Positions 35,575 through 44,778 are shown, counted from the stretch's first letter. The stretch is 64,000 bases of DNA from Rhodospirillaceae bacterium (GCA_018666155.1 JABJAH010000032.1:17028-81027), one strand, 5' to 3'. The notes: generated by a model from the sequence alone, not told the origin. Numbers and translations are program-made.

Positions 35575-36486
35575 TTAGCGTCGCTCGACAACAGCATCGA
35601 CCCGGTCAGGCGCACCACCCTCATTTTGGTCACCAAGGGCTCGAACTTCAATGCGCGTGCTTTGTACACCTTGATCCATGAGGAATTTTCTAACTGATAG
35701 GGCGCGACTAAGCGATTTTCTGCGCACGCTACTTGCAGAGCCGTCCGCACTGCTTGCATAGGCGAGCAATTGAACCCGAAGCTCGGTGTCCGATTTCATT
35801 TGCTCTACGACCGGAGTGAGCGCCGTCGCCGCAGATGACGGGAGTCCAGTTTCTTCCATTCCAAACGCAATTGAAACTGGCCCTGTATCGGAACCCGGCT
35901 CTGGCAATGCCGCGACCTGTTCAGATTGGGCTGTTTCTGCTGTCTGTTCGGGTTCCGTTGGCGTCGCCTCTGCTGGCGTCATCGGCCCAGACATTTCATT
36001 ATTGGCGCTGTCGCCTTCAGGTTCTGCTATCTGGGCGATCGGTGAGACGGGGGCGGGTTTAGCAGACACGCTGCTAGGTGCTGGAGTTGGCGGCGCCGTT
36101 ACAGATGTCGGAGGGGCGGGGGCAGCCGGTGCTCTCGGTGGCACTGAAATTTTTGGTGCAGACGCAACACGCGTCGGCGATCCGGGCGGCGGTCTCAGGA
36201 CAACGCGTGTACGTTGCGGAGTAATGGCATCCACGCCTGCGGGAGGGGTCAATACAACACGACCCGTGGTCGGCCTAGAACTTGGCATGAGAAGCCGGGG
36301 CAGAGTCTTCATTGGATCGAGATCGTCGAGCACTCCTAGATTGACGGATACGCCATCAACATTTTGTGCGGAGGCTTCTGAACTACCCGTTGCAATCGAC
36401 ACAATGACAGCGGGAGCCAACAGCATTGTCAAAAGCTTGATGCTGAGGCGTTTCGTGCTCTGCCTAGTATCGCGTTTCTCAGCCAT
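35575..36486 (-). CDS. Periplasmic OmpA-like domain protein with proline-rich linker
   Basis: I start this 303-residue protein at the ATG at 36486; the frame opens at a TTG further upstream with no ribosome site. A hydrophobic segment (LLTMLLAPAVIVSIATG) ending near residue 40 is a signal peptide or anchor. A long Pro/Ala/Glu-rich region (about 65-195) follows, then a C-terminal OmpA-like fold (RVQLLAYASSADGSASSVRRKSLSRALSVRKFLMDQGV and IEVRALGD). It lies 33 bp upstream of the MotA-like gene in the same direction, so the three probably act together at the cell wall. Confidence 0.75.
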   Translation of the reverse strand: MAEKRDTRQSTKRLSIKLLTMLLAPAVIVSIATGSSEASAQNVDGVSVNLGVLDDLDPMKTLPRLLMPSSRPTTGRVVLTPPAGVDAITPQRTRVVLRPPPGSPTRVASAPKISVPPRAPAAPAPPTSVTAPPTPAPSSVSAKPAPVSPIAQIAEPEGDSANNEMSGPMTPAEATPTEPEQTAETAQSEQVAALPEPGSDTGPVSIAFGMEETGLPSSAATALTPVVEQMKSDTELRVQLLAYASSADGSASSVRRKSLSRALSVRKFLMDQGVQSTRIEVRALGDQNEGGAPDRVDAVVERR

Positions 36487-36602
36487 GCAAACGTTCCACC
36501 TTGAATTTGAAGTCCCCAAGCGGATGCTTTCACACCCTCTCCTCAGAACCCTACCCTAAGGGTGGCCCCCCGGACAATGTAAGACTAACCGCAGAATGCA
36601 AG

Positions 36603-37418
36603 CTAACGTGCCCGCAGGCGCTCAGTCTTTTTACCGGTAAGTAAGTTGCTGAGTGGCTGATGGAGGCGAGGATTGGCCGCCAAGACGGATTCGCCAGTAA
36701 GAGGATCGCCTTTGCCATCGATTTCCGTCACAAAGCCACCAGCTTCTCGGACAAGCAATATACCAGCGGCAACGTCCCAGATTTGTAGGCCGGTTTCCCA
36801 GAACCCGTCGAATCTACCGGCTGCAACATAAGCCAGATCTAGTGCCGCTGAGCCAAATCGGCGAACACCGGCAGTTGCCGCCATTACAGACGTGAGCTGC
36901 GGCAAATAGGACTCGTGATCACCGCGACCGAGATGGGGAATACCAGTGGCCAAGACGCATTCGCTTAGTTCTGTACGCGCCGAAACTCTCAGGCGTCTAT
37001 TATTATAAGTTGCGCCTTGCCCTTTCTCCGCGAGGAACATTTCATCGAAAACGGGCGCATAGACAAGCCCAGCAACCAATTCGCCATGTTCCTGCAAAGC
37101 GATCGAGATCGCAAAGTGCGGAATGCCGTGAATGAAATTTGTCGTGCCATCAATGGGGTCAATGATCCAAGTGCGATTGGGATCTTCGCCCTCGACTACG
37201 CCAGATTCTTCCATGATGAAACCGAAGGCAGGCCGAGCCTTGGCTAGCTCATATTGCAGAATTTTTTCAGTTCGCGTATCGGCGGCTGTCACAAAGTCGT
37301 TGGTGCCTTTGCGAGACACCTGAAGGTGCTCGACCTCGCCGAAGTCTCGCTTCATCGTCCGCGAAGCCTTCTCAGCTGCGCCGACCATCACATTGAGGAT
37401 TGGGGAGCGGACCGCCAT
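36603..37418 (-). CDS. suhB: Inositol monophosphatase family protein (SuhB-like)
   Basis: This 271-residue protein has the metal-dependent phosphatase motifs: EESG (near residue 70), WIIDPIDGTTNFIHGIPHF and WDVAAGILLVREAGG. Such enzymes hydrolyse inositol phosphates or related sugars; SuhB of E. coli also acts on RNA polymerase antitermination. It precedes the OmpA-like gene by about 115 bp and follows efp by 10 bp. Confidence 0.92.
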   Translation of the reverse strand: MAVRSPILNVMVGAAEKASRTMKRDFGEVEHLQVSRKGTNDFVTAADTRTEKILQYELAKARPAFGFIMEESGVVEGEDPNRTWIIDPIDGTTNFIHGIPHFAISIALQEHGELVAGLVYAPVFDEMFLAEKGQGATYNNRRLRVSARTELSECVLATGIPHLGRGDHESYLPQLTSVMAATAGVRRFGSAALDLAYVAAGRFDGFWETGLQIWDVAAGILLVREAGGFVTEIDGKGDPLTGESVLAANPRLHQPLSNLLTGKKTERLRAR

Positions 37419-37428
37419 TGAGTTTGCC

Positions 37429-37995
37429 TCAGTCCTTGGCGCGTTCGACGTACGTGCCGTCGGTGGTGTTGATCACAATCCGGGTGCCGGCTTCTACGAA
37501 CGGTGGGATCATGACCTTGACGCCGTTCTCAAGTATGCCCGGCTTATAAGACGAGGCTGCCGTTTGACCTTTGACGACCGCATCGGCCTCAGCCACTTCC
37601 AAAGTTATGTGCTGCGGCAGATTTATATCAACTGGTTTGTCCTCAATGGTCGCCGTCGTGACGGCCATGCCTTCTTGCAGAAATGAAGCTTTTTCTCCCA
37701 AATCGTCGCCGCTTAGGGTGAATTGCTCGAAAGTCTCTGTGTCCATAAATGTGTAGAGGTCGTCGTCTTGGTAAAGATACTGGCTATCACGCTCTCTGAC
37801 TTCTAGTTTCTCGACAGAGTCCTGTGTACGCCACCTATCGTTGGATTTGTTGCCAGACGCGATATCTCGCATTTCTACTTGTATGAAAGCGCCGCCTTTT
37901 CCTGGTTGTAGCAGTTCAATTTTTAGTACAGTCCACTGCTTGTCTTGGTGATCAATCACCATCCCTGGGCGCATTGTATTGGCTTGGATTTTCAT
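37429..37995 (-). CDS. efp: Elongation factor P
   Basis: This 188-residue protein has the three beta-barrel domains of EF-P, which relieves ribosome stalling at polyproline. The modification loop reads QPGKGGAF with Lys33, the position that EpmA lysylates. The end GTRIVINTTDGTYVERA is the family C-terminus. The matching epmA gene is divergent, 132 bp away. Confidence 0.96.
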   Translation of the reverse strand: MKIQANTMRPGMVIDHQDKQWTVLKIELLQPGKGGAFIQVEMRDIASGNKSNDRWRTQDSVEKLEVRERDSQYLYQDDDLYTFMDTETFEQFTLSGDDLGEKASFLQEGMAVTTATIEDKPVDINLPQHITLEVAEADAVVKGQTAASSYKPGILENGVKVMIPPFVEAGTRIVINTTDGTYVERAKD

Positions 37996-38127
37996 GATTT
38001 CATCACTGTTGGACGTGTAAAGAATGAAACAACGTTGCGTATCTTGTAGGCCGGGGGCTTTTATCAGTTTGGCTTGGGCCGTGCAACGGGCGTCCTATCG
38101 AAGTCACAATGTGGGTGAAAGCTCGTA

Positions 38128-39186
38128 ATGTCTGCCACTTGGTGGGATCACTCAGCCTATTCAAAACGAAAAGAAAGCCTCCAGATCAGGGGCCGAGCTA
38201 TTGCGGCTGTGCGGCAGTTTTTCTCTGATCAAGGGTTCACGGAGGTTGAAACGCCTGCGATTCAAGTGTCTCCGGGCATTGACCGCCATATTCAGTCTAT
38301 CAATGTCTCTGTAAGAGGCCCGTTCGAGAGTCCAGATCACAATCGCTTTCTACACACGTCACCTGAGTTTGCCATGAAGAAGCTGTTGGCTGCAGGCGAG
38401 CAGAAAATTTTCCAGATTTGTCATGTATATCGGAATGGCGAAGACGGGCGCCTGCATCACCCCGAATTCACCCTCTTGGAATGGTATCGGGCGCACGCCA
38501 CCTATGATGAGCTGATGGAAGATGTCGCCAATCTGGCGACAGAGACTGCAGTGGCAACAAGTCAGAGCAGTTTCCGTCATGGCGGACATGCCACTGAAAT
38601 TAAACAGGCTTGGCGGCGGATGAGCGTTTCAGATGCGTTTTCCGAGTTTGCAGACATTAATCTCTTGGATGAAGTGGCAGGCCAAGATGAATTGCCCTCA
38701 GGTAAGTTTGTTGAAGGTGCCAAGGCGGCCGGTGTTCGGTGTGGCAAGGATGATCGTTGGGACGACGTATTCCATCGGGTGATGCTCGAGTGCGTCGAAC
38801 CTAAGTTGGCTGAAGGACCGCCAACATTATTGTTTGATTTTCCAGCGCCGGTTGGTGCTTTGGCCCGCCCAAAAATGACGGATAGTAGAGTCTGCGAGCG
38901 GGTTGAGGCCTACGTGTGTGGTGTCGAGCTGGCGAATGGGTTTTCAGAGCTAACGGATGCAGCTGAGCAACGGCGGCGTTTCGAGAGGGATCAGGCAGCG
39001 TATACGCGGCTGTATGGCGAGGCGCCCCCTATCGACGAGGACTTTTTGTCAGCTCTAGCGCACATGCCAGAGTCGGCCGGCATGGCCTTAGGCATCGATA
39101 GACTGATCATGTTGCTCACGGGGGCCGATCACATCAGAGATGTCCTGTGGGCCCCCGTTGATATGGATGTCCAACAGCCGTCTTAG
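38128..39186 (+). CDS. epmA: EF-P beta-lysine ligase (GenX/PoxA)
   Basis: This 352-residue protein is the class II lysyl-tRNA synthetase catalytic core without the anticodon-binding domain: KRKESLQIRGRAIAAVRQFFSDQGFTEVETP (motif 1), FQICHVYRNGEDGRLHHPEFTLLEWYRA (motif 2) and GMALGIDRLIMLLTGADHIRDV (motif 3). It attaches lysine to EF-P. EpmB, the aminomutase that makes beta-lysine, is not in the window. A strong terminator follows. Confidence 0.95.
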   Translation: MSATWWDHSAYSKRKESLQIRGRAIAAVRQFFSDQGFTEVETPAIQVSPGIDRHIQSINVSVRGPFESPDHNRFLHTSPEFAMKKLLAAGEQKIFQICHVYRNGEDGRLHHPEFTLLEWYRAHATYDELMEDVANLATETAVATSQSSFRHGGHATEIKQAWRRMSVSDAFSEFADINLLDEVAGQDELPSGKFVEGAKAAGVRCGKDDRWDDVFHRVMLECVEPKLAEGPPTLLFDFPAPVGALARPKMTDSRVCERVEAYVCGVELANGFSELTDAAEQRRRFERDQAAYTRLYGEAPPIDEDFLSALAHMPESAGMALGIDRLIMLLTGADHIRDVLWAPVDMDVQQPS

Positions 39187-39192
39187 ACAAGA

Positions 39193-39219
39193 AAACGGCG
39201 GGTTTAAGACCCGCCGTTT
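39193..39219. terminator. Bidirectional terminator between epmA and the exported-protein gene
   Basis: AAACGGCGGGT and ACCCGCCGTTT form a perfect 11-bp stem with a five-base loop. It is followed by CTATCTTTTT on plus and TTCTTG on minus, between convergent genes. Confidence 0.88.
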
Positions 39220-39243
39220 CTATCTTTTTGAGTGGGTAAAATG

Positions 39244-39801
39244 CTACTTCGCAGGAGGGCTACAGGACGCCTCAACCATGGCAAGTGCTGCCGCTTGGGT
39301 CTGCGGATCGGCTATCTCAGCTGCTGCAAACTGCATTTCTCCGCACCAGTATTCCTTGTTGTCGCCGCATTCGGCTGAGGTGCGTTGAGCAAACGCTGTG
39401 TTGGTTTCTGAAGGGACCCATGGCGTGTAAGTGCTGTTTTCGTCGTCTTCAGCAATATCTGCTAGCAACTCTTCATACTCAGTGCGGTCCTTGCGGCGCT
39501 TGCGTGTTGCCTCGATGGCTGCGCTCTTTGAGCAAAGAGCGGCCCCCATGGCGCCAATCTTCCATACGTCGTCGCCAAGATCAGCTACGTTTTCTATCCC
39601 GTCGCAGGCCTTTGCAGACTGCGGGCCACAATGATCAAGTTTCTTTTTCTTTTTCTCCGGCGGCGCCGCTGGAGCGTCCGCTGTTTCCTCTTCGAGTTCT
39701 GGAGGTGGCGGTGGTGCGAGGTCATTCGCTTCTTGGGCGTATACCGTAGTGGCTGCGCCTAATAGAAAGAGCGTTGTCGCGAGAGCAATCCCGTGTTTCA
39801 T
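39244..39801 (-). CDS. Hypothetical exported protein, 185 aa
   Basis: I do not recognise this protein. It has a Sec signal peptide ending near residue 22 (TTVYAQ), a Pro/Glu-rich stretch (LAPPPPPELEEE) and a run of five Lys, then a helical domain with six cysteines (for example DHCGPQSAKACDG and SAECGDNKEYWCGEM), probably disulphide-bonded. It is a single gene facing the epmA terminator. Confidence 0.6.
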   Translation of the reverse strand: MKHGIALATTLFLLGAATTVYAQEANDLAPPPPPELEEETADAPAAPPEKKKKKLDHCGPQSAKACDGIENVADLGDDVWKIGAMGAALCSKSAAIEATRKRRKDRTEYEELLADIAEDDENSTYTPWVPSETNTAFAQRTSAECGDNKEYWCGEMQFAAAEIADPQTQAAALAMVEASCSPPAK

Positions 39802-39890
39802 ATTTATCTGCCTGCTTTCAGGTTCTCAGTCGGCGTCACATTATTCGGATCGGTCCTAGATGGGAAGTCCCAGAAAGGCCCAATTTTCTA

Positions 39891-40526
39891 TTATTCTGCT
39901 ATGCGTTCAGAAAACAGACGCACGGCGGATTTTGGTCCGTCCGGATGGTTCCAGACCCCTGACGAGACTGCAAGGAAATCCGCTCCGGCGGAAATTAACG
40001 GACGACAATTGTCGGGCGTGATCCCACCAATGGCCACTGCGGGTACATTGGTGGTCTGAGACCAAATCTCTAGTACCTCGATATTGGCTAGATCGGTGTT
40101 CTGCTTAGTTGTCGTTTCGAAGAACGCCCCAAAAGCTACGTAATCAGCTCCGTCATCTGCCAGTCTCATCGCCAGATGACGTGAGGGGCCGCAGGAAACG
40201 CCTACGGATGCATCGTCGCCCATAATAGCCCGGGCCTCTGGATACGGCGTGTCGTCTGGACCGACGTGGACTCCATCACACCCTGATTTCACCGCAAGGT
40301 CGGGGCGATCATTCAGAATTAAGGCGGTGTCAGTCTGAACGCAGATTGGAAGTAATAGGTCGATGCACCTTAGTATCTCGTCGTCATCGACACCCTTTAA
40401 GCGCAGTTGAAGGCAAGCAACGTCACCAGCCCCAACGATCTCGGGAAGCCTTGTCGCGAAATCCTTGGGGTCGTCGAGCAGCGGTGGCGTAATGAGATAG
40501 AGTCGACAGTCCGTTGAATCGCTCAC
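39891..40526 (-). CDS. thiE: Thiamine phosphate synthase-like protein
   Basis: This 211-residue TIM-barrel protein starts at GTG, overlapping the aldolase stop by four bases. The segments CLQLRLKG, LILNDRPDLAVKSGCDGVHVGPDDTP, DYVAFGAFFETTTK and PAVAIGGITPDNCRPLISAGADFLAVSSGVW match ThiE, which joins the thiazole and pyrimidine halves of thiamine. The usual start TDR is poorly kept. No TPP riboswitch is visible upstream of the pair. Confidence 0.85.
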   Translation of the reverse strand: MSDSTDCRLYLITPPLLDDPKDFATRLPEIVGAGDVACLQLRLKGVDDDEILRCIDLLLPICVQTDTALILNDRPDLAVKSGCDGVHVGPDDTPYPEARAIMGDDASVGVSCGPSRHLAMRLADDGADYVAFGAFFETTTKQNTDLANIEVLEIWSQTTNVPAVAIGGITPDNCRPLISAGADFLAVSSGVWNHPDGPKSAVRLFSERIAE

Positions 40527-41452
40527 TCTTTGCCTTTGTATATATTGATGAGCGTGTCCAACATTGCCATGGCTTCATCCCTAGGGCGCTGGAACGTATT
40601 CCGGCCAATAATTGAGCCATTGCCGCCGCCGTCGCGGATGGCGCGTGCTTCGTCATAAAGCCCATCGAGACCTTTTTTGCCGCCACCGGAGAACACCACG
40701 ATTCTGCGGCCCTCAAAGCAGCACTGCACAACATGCTGGACTCTGTCGGCGAGGGTTGCCGCTGAGATTTTTTGTTCTTCATAGACTTTCTTCGCTGGCG
40801 CCAAGTGCAGTTGATCGGTCGGCAGTTTAACTTTGATGATGTGGGCGCCGGTAAGGGCGGCCATGTGGGCAGCATAAGCCACGATATCAAATGCGGTTTC
40901 GCCTTCTTTCGATACATAAGCGCCACGGGGGTAGGACCACACGACGACGGCCAATCCAACGGACTTGGCTTCTTCTGAAAGCTCTCTCAGGTCTTCAATC
41001 ATCCCGTAGGCCTGCTGGGAGCCCGGATAGATGGTGTAGCCGATCGCCGAGCACCCCAGTCGCAATGCATCTCCGACGCTGGCTGTAATCGCCTGAGTAG
41101 GGGCATCGTTTTCACCATTCAGCGAATTCGCACTGTTAACCTTGAGAATTGTCGGCACAGAGCCCGCAAACGTAGCGGCGCCGGCCTCAATCATGCCGAG
41201 TGGCGCTGCGAATGCTGAAAGACCGGCATCTATCGCCAGCTGCCAATGATAATGCGGATCGTAGCCTGGGGGGTTGGGAGCAAAACTGCGCGCTGGGCCG
41301 TGCTCAAACCCTTGATCGACGGGGAGGATGAGCATTTTACCCGTACCGCCGAGGCGGCCCTGCATCAGAAACCGGGCGAGATTGGCTTTAGTGCCGGGAT
41401 TATCGCTTTCGTATCCGGCTAGAATTTTCCTAACCCGCTGGGTCAATTTCAT
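40523..41452 (-). CDS. Class I fructose-bisphosphate aldolase (DhnA/archaeal type)
   Basis: This 309-residue protein has the DhnA-type aldolase pattern: MLILPVDQGFEHGPARSF, HIIKVKLPTDQ and RRIVVFSGGGKKGLDGLYDEARAIRDGGGNGSIIGRNTFQR, ending in a phosphate-binding GG/GRN loop. It cleaves fructose 1,6-bisphosphate in glycolysis or makes it in gluconeogenesis through a Schiff-base lysine. It is translationally coupled to thiE. Confidence 0.92.
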   Translation of the reverse strand: MKLTQRVRKILAGYESDNPGTKANLARFLMQGRLGGTGKMLILPVDQGFEHGPARSFAPNPPGYDPHYHWQLAIDAGLSAFAAPLGMIEAGAATFAGSVPTILKVNSANSLNGENDAPTQAITASVGDALRLGCSAIGYTIYPGSQQAYGMIEDLRELSEEAKSVGLAVVVWSYPRGAYVSKEGETAFDIVAYAAHMAALTGAHIIKVKLPTDQLHLAPAKKVYEEQKISAATLADRVQHVVQCCFEGRRIVVFSGGGKKGLDGLYDEARAIRDGGGNGSIIGRNTFQRPRDEAMAMLDTLINIYKGKE

Positions 41453-41633
41453 GTGTCGTAATCCCCTAATTGATATTTGTCTGGAACATATATCGGCCCG
41501 GCGCGGCGGTGAACAGACTCAAAGCTTATAGATGAGGGGGCACGCTGAAAAAATTGTGACTCCAACTAAGATTGACGCCTAGAGGAACGCTGCTTATGTT
41601 CCAGTATCGCTTCAAGAAAAGGGTGCTAGGGCG

Positions 41634-41918
41634 TTGAAAGATATTGCGATCTATAGGCTGCAACGTGTTGAGAAAGCACTTGAACGGTTGGGGACAGCAG
41701 TCAACCGTCTTGAATCCGCTACCACTCGGTTAGACGTTAAAGATATTGAGCAGGACGACGGTCCCAAGGAAGGGGAGCAGTTTAACCTTCTACAGGCCGA
41801 GCTAGACGCCATTAGAGCCGATTATGAGCAACTGCATTCGGCTGCATCACAGGTCGCTGATCGACTAGATGACAAGATCGAGCTCCTTGGCGGCACTGCC
41901 CAAAGCGCGTTGGCATAG
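41634..41918 (+). CDS. DUF4164-like coiled-coil protein upstream of zapA
   Basis: This 94-residue protein appears to start at TTG. It is a heptad-rich coiled coil (LQRVEKALERLGTAVNRLESATTRL and LLQAELDAIRADYEQLHSAASQVADRLDDKIELL) like the DUF4164 proteins found before zapA in alphaproteobacteria. A link to division-ring assembly is inferred from the neighbour, 11 bp downstream. Confidence 0.7.
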   Translation: MKDIAIYRLQRVEKALERLGTAVNRLESATTRLDVKDIEQDDGPKEGEQFNLLQAELDAIRADYEQLHSAASQVADRLDDKIELLGGTAQSALA

Positions 41919-41929
41919 GGCAGCGGGAT

Positions 41930-42262
41930 ATGGCTCAAGTTTCCATTACGCTGCGGGGTCGCAGCTATCAAATTGCATGTGAAGACGGTCAGGAGGCTCA
42001 TTTGAGCCGGCTCGGTCGCTATTTGGATGAGCGCGCGGGCCAATTGCTAGAGCAAACGGGGCCCGTATCGGACAGCATGCTGCTAGTTATGGTGTCACTT
42101 TTGATCGCAGACGAACTATCGGACGCCGCAGGAGAGCTCGAAAACTTTGCGAGTAAGGGCAAGGGTGACGCCCGCGTTGAAGCGGAAGAGGTCGTCGTCA
42201 CGGCCATTGATAGCTTGGCGTCTCGGATCGATAGTCTTGCTGAAAAGCTTGAACGTCCTTAA
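41930..42262 (+). CDS. zapA: Cell division protein ZapA
   Basis: This 110-residue protein has the ZapA start VSITLRGRSYQIACEDGQEAHLSRLGRYLDERA and a C-terminal coiled coil. ZapA cross-links FtsZ filaments at mid-cell. The order zapA, 6S RNA, 5-formyl-THF cyclo-ligase is widely conserved in Proteobacteria. Confidence 0.92.
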   Translation: MAQVSITLRGRSYQIACEDGQEAHLSRLGRYLDERAGQLLEQTGPVSDSMLLVMVSLLIADELSDAAGELENFASKGKGDARVEAEEVVVTAIDSLASRIDSLAEKLERP

Positions 42263-42263
42263 G

Positions 42264-42432
42264 TTCCGCTGTGGAGCTGCCGGGTGCGTTAGGCTGTGGT
42301 TACTCCCAGGGGCGATATCGTAAGACCGGGAGCTGCCTCTCGTAGGGCCCTGGCCCTTTGATCGCGGCGCCCACATTAACCCTGTGGCCCATGGCGAGGT
42401 CACGTTAGCCGACGGCCACGGTGGCTCCATCT
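42264..42432 (+). ncRNA. ssrS: 6S RNA
   Basis: The 198-base gap between zapA and the cyclo-ligase gene is the standard place of 6S RNA. The ends pair in a closing stem: GTGGAGCTGCCG (42271-42282) with CGGTGGCTCCAT (42419-42430). Long GC-rich complementary arms lie between them around an unpaired centre. 6S RNA binds sigma-70 RNA polymerase and mimics an open promoter. The exact ends are estimated. Confidence 0.85.
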
Positions 42433-42460
42433 CGCACGATTTGTATTGGTACCCGATCCT

Positions 42461-43078
42461 ATGACACGACCGGCTTCAGATAGCAGCCTAGACGCAGAAG
42501 GCGCGCCTGAGGCCAAAACTGCGTTGCGCTCGCAGATGCTGGCGGCTCGTAAGGCGATGCGGGCGGCAGAGCCAGATGCGCCGAGCAATTTAACCGCGCA
42601 AATAGTACGGACGCTCGATACCATCGAAACACTCGTCATTGCAGGATATGTGGCGATCGGTGATGAACTTGACCCATCACTGGCATTAGAAGCCCTGCAG
42701 AATGCTGGGGCCTCGATCGTTTTACCCGTTGCAGGAAAATCTGGCGATGTCCTTGCGTTTCGCGCCTGGCAAACCGGCGATGCGATGGAAAAAGGGCGCC
42801 TCAGTACCTATCACCCCGCTGCAAAGTCCGAGGCTATAGACCCTGACGTGATCTTGGTTCCGCTCGTAGCATTTGACACTTTTGGCTATCGCCTAGGATT
42901 TGGCGGTGGATACTATGATCGCACCCTCCCCAAGCTTCGCGCACAAAAGAACATAGTGGCCTATGGAATAGGCTACGACGATCAAGAAGTCTCTCGGATT
43001 CCACGGGAGTCATTTGACGCCCAGTTGGATGGGGTGATTACGCCGAGCCGATTTATCCCAGTTCAAACTGACGGCTGA
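42461..43078 (+). CDS. 5-formyltetrahydrofolate cyclo-ligase
   Basis: This 205-residue protein has the family end motif VPLVAFDTFGYRLGFGGGYYDRTLP with the ATP-binding GxGxGYYDR, and a basic N-terminal helix KTALRSQMLAARKAM. It turns 5-formyl-THF into methenyl-THF. I choose the ATG at 42461; a TTG five codons earlier is possible. In E. coli the gene (ygfA/fau) is likewise placed after 6S RNA. Confidence 0.93.
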   Translation: MTRPASDSSLDAEGAPEAKTALRSQMLAARKAMRAAEPDAPSNLTAQIVRTLDTIETLVIAGYVAIGDELDPSLALEALQNAGASIVLPVAGKSGDVLAFRAWQTGDAMEKGRLSTYHPAAKSEAIDPDVILVPLVAFDTFGYRLGFGGGYYDRTLPKLRAQKNIVAYGIGYDDQEVSRIPRESFDAQLDGVITPSRFIPVQTDG

Positions 43079-43086
43079 ACTAGGCG

Positions 43087-43905
43087 ATGAGGATTCTCTA
43101 TCTGGGCGATATCATGGGGAAATCCGGCCGGCAGGCTGTGATCAACCGAATGCCGGATTTGCGCGGACAACTCGGTTTGGACTTTGTCATCGCCTGCGGC
43201 GAGAACGCGGCCCATGGCTTCGGTATCACAGTTAAAATATGCGAGGCCCTGTTCGCGGCCGGTGTAGACGTCATTACGACAGGCAACCATGCCTGGGATC
43301 AGCGTGAGATCATCGACTACATCCCGACGGAGCCCAGGTTGTTGCGGCCGGTCAATTACCCTGATGGAACGCCGGGCCTTGGGTCAGGTTTGTATCAAAC
43401 CGCCGACGGGCGCCAAGTGGCGGTTTGCCAGGTGATGGGGCGCCTTTTTATGCCGCCCATTGATGATCCATTTCGCGCTCTTGAGACTTTTCTGGCCGGA
43501 ACACAGTTGGGGCAGGATGCCGACGCCATCGTTATCGATATTCATGGCGAAGCGACTAGCGAGAAAACGGCGCTGGGTTGCATAGCTGATGGTCGAGCTT
43601 CGCTCGCGGTAGGCAGTCATTCCCACATTCCGACGTCTGATGCTCGGGTAATGCCCGCGGGCACAGGTTTTCAGACTGACGCTGGGATGTGTGGGCCCTA
43701 TGATTCTGTGATCGGTATGGACGCCGGCATTGCGGTGCGCCGTTTTGTCGACAGCTTGCCGGGCGAGCGCCTCGAGCCGGCGACAGGGCCCGCCACCATC
43801 TGTGGTGTCATGGTCGAAACTGATGACCGGACTGGTCTAGCCAATAGGATTCACCCCCTCAGGGATGGCGGCGATCTGGCCCCTGTCTTGCCACCTAGGC
43901 CATAG
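43087..43905 (+). CDS. YmdB/TIGR00282 family metallophosphoesterase
   Basis: This 272-residue protein has MRILYLGDIMGKSGRQAV, CGENAAHGFGIT, GVDVITTGNHAWDQREII and VVGSHSHIPTSD-type metal-binding loops of the YmdB phosphodiesterases, which hydrolyse 2',3'-cyclic nucleotides in Bacillus. It lies eight bases after the cyclo-ligase gene. Confidence 0.92.
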   Translation: MRILYLGDIMGKSGRQAVINRMPDLRGQLGLDFVIACGENAAHGFGITVKICEALFAAGVDVITTGNHAWDQREIIDYIPTEPRLLRPVNYPDGTPGLGSGLYQTADGRQVAVCQVMGRLFMPPIDDPFRALETFLAGTQLGQDADAIVIDIHGEATSEKTALGCIADGRASLAVGSHSHIPTSDARVMPAGTGFQTDAGMCGPYDSVIGMDAGIAVRRFVDSLPGERLEPATGPATICGVMVETDDRTGLANRIHPLRDGGDLAPVLPPRP

Positions 43906-44031
43906 CGAAGCTTGACACCCGAGGTCGGCCTCGGCATGTGATGCTTTTCCACCCATTTGGGTGCTAAACACTACATCTGGTATAAGTTATGAAGGGGGGC
44001 TGCTGTCTGTGGTGGCCCGAAGGACGTCGTT

Positions 44032-44778
44032 ATGGCCGGTCATTCCAAGTTTAAGAACATCATGTTTCGCAAGGGCGCGCAGGATAAGAAGCGCGCCAAG
44101 CTATTCAGTAAGCTGGCCAAAGAGATAACAGTCGCGGCCAAGATGGGGATGCCGGACCCGGATCATAACCCGCGGCTGCGCTCAGCGATTACTGCGGCCA
44201 GAGCCCAGAGCATGCCCAAGGACAACATCCAGCGGGCGATGGATAAAGGGATTGGTGGTGACGGTGAAAATTACGAAGAAGCGCGTTATGAGGGTTATGG
44301 ACCCGGCAATGTCGCACTTATCGTCGAAGCACTGACGGACAACCGAAACCGGACGGCGGGTTCGGTTCGCACCGCGTTTAACAAAGGCGGCGGGGCGATG
44401 GGTGAGACAAACACCGTTGCCTTTAATTTCGATCGCGTTGGACAAATAACCTATCCCGTTGCAGTGGGCGGCGAAGACAAGGTGATGGAAGCGGCCATAG
44501 AAGCTGGCGCAGATGATGTTGAGTCCAGTGACGTTGGGCACGACATATTTTGCAAACCTGAAGACCTCAACACTGTTCAAAAAGCATTGGAAGGCTCACT
44601 TGGCGAGCCCGAAAGTGCGCGCCTGGATTGGCGCGCTTTAAATACAGTCGAGGTGAATGAAGCAGACGCTCTCAAGTTGTTTAACTTATTGGATGTCCTT
44701 GACGATGATGACGATGTCCAACGTGTTGCGGCTAACTATGAAATCGATGACGCAATTTTAGCAAAGTTAGGAAGCTAG
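44032..44778 (+). CDS. yebC: YebC/PmpR family protein
   Basis: This 248-residue protein begins [32 protein letters not shown], the highly conserved YebC/TACO1 start, with [19 protein letters not shown] in the middle. The family was described as transcriptional regulators and more recently linked to translation of difficult sequences. It is placed directly before ruvC, a common arrangement. Confidence 0.96.
   Translation: MAGHSKFKNIMFRKGAQDKKRAKLFSKLAKEITVAAKMGMPDPDHNPRLRSAITAARAQSMPKDNIQRAMDKGIGGDGENYEEARYEGYGPGNVALIVEALTDNRNRTAGSVRTAFNKGGGAMGETNTVAFNFDRVGQITYPVAVGGEDKVMEAAIEAGADDVESSDVGHDIFCKPEDLNTVQKALEGSLGEPESARLDWRALNTVEVNEADALKLFNLLDVLDDDDDVQRVAANYEIDDAILAKLGS

Noticed and set aside
35786..36559. 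257-codon plus-strand frame rich in Gly and Val
   Set aside because: It is antisense to the proline-rich OmpA-like gene, and the low-complexity composition explains the open frame.
41453..41633. TPP riboswitch upstream of the aldolase-thiE pair
   Set aside because: I looked for the conserved CUGAGA and ACCUGAU blocks and saw neither here nor before thiD.
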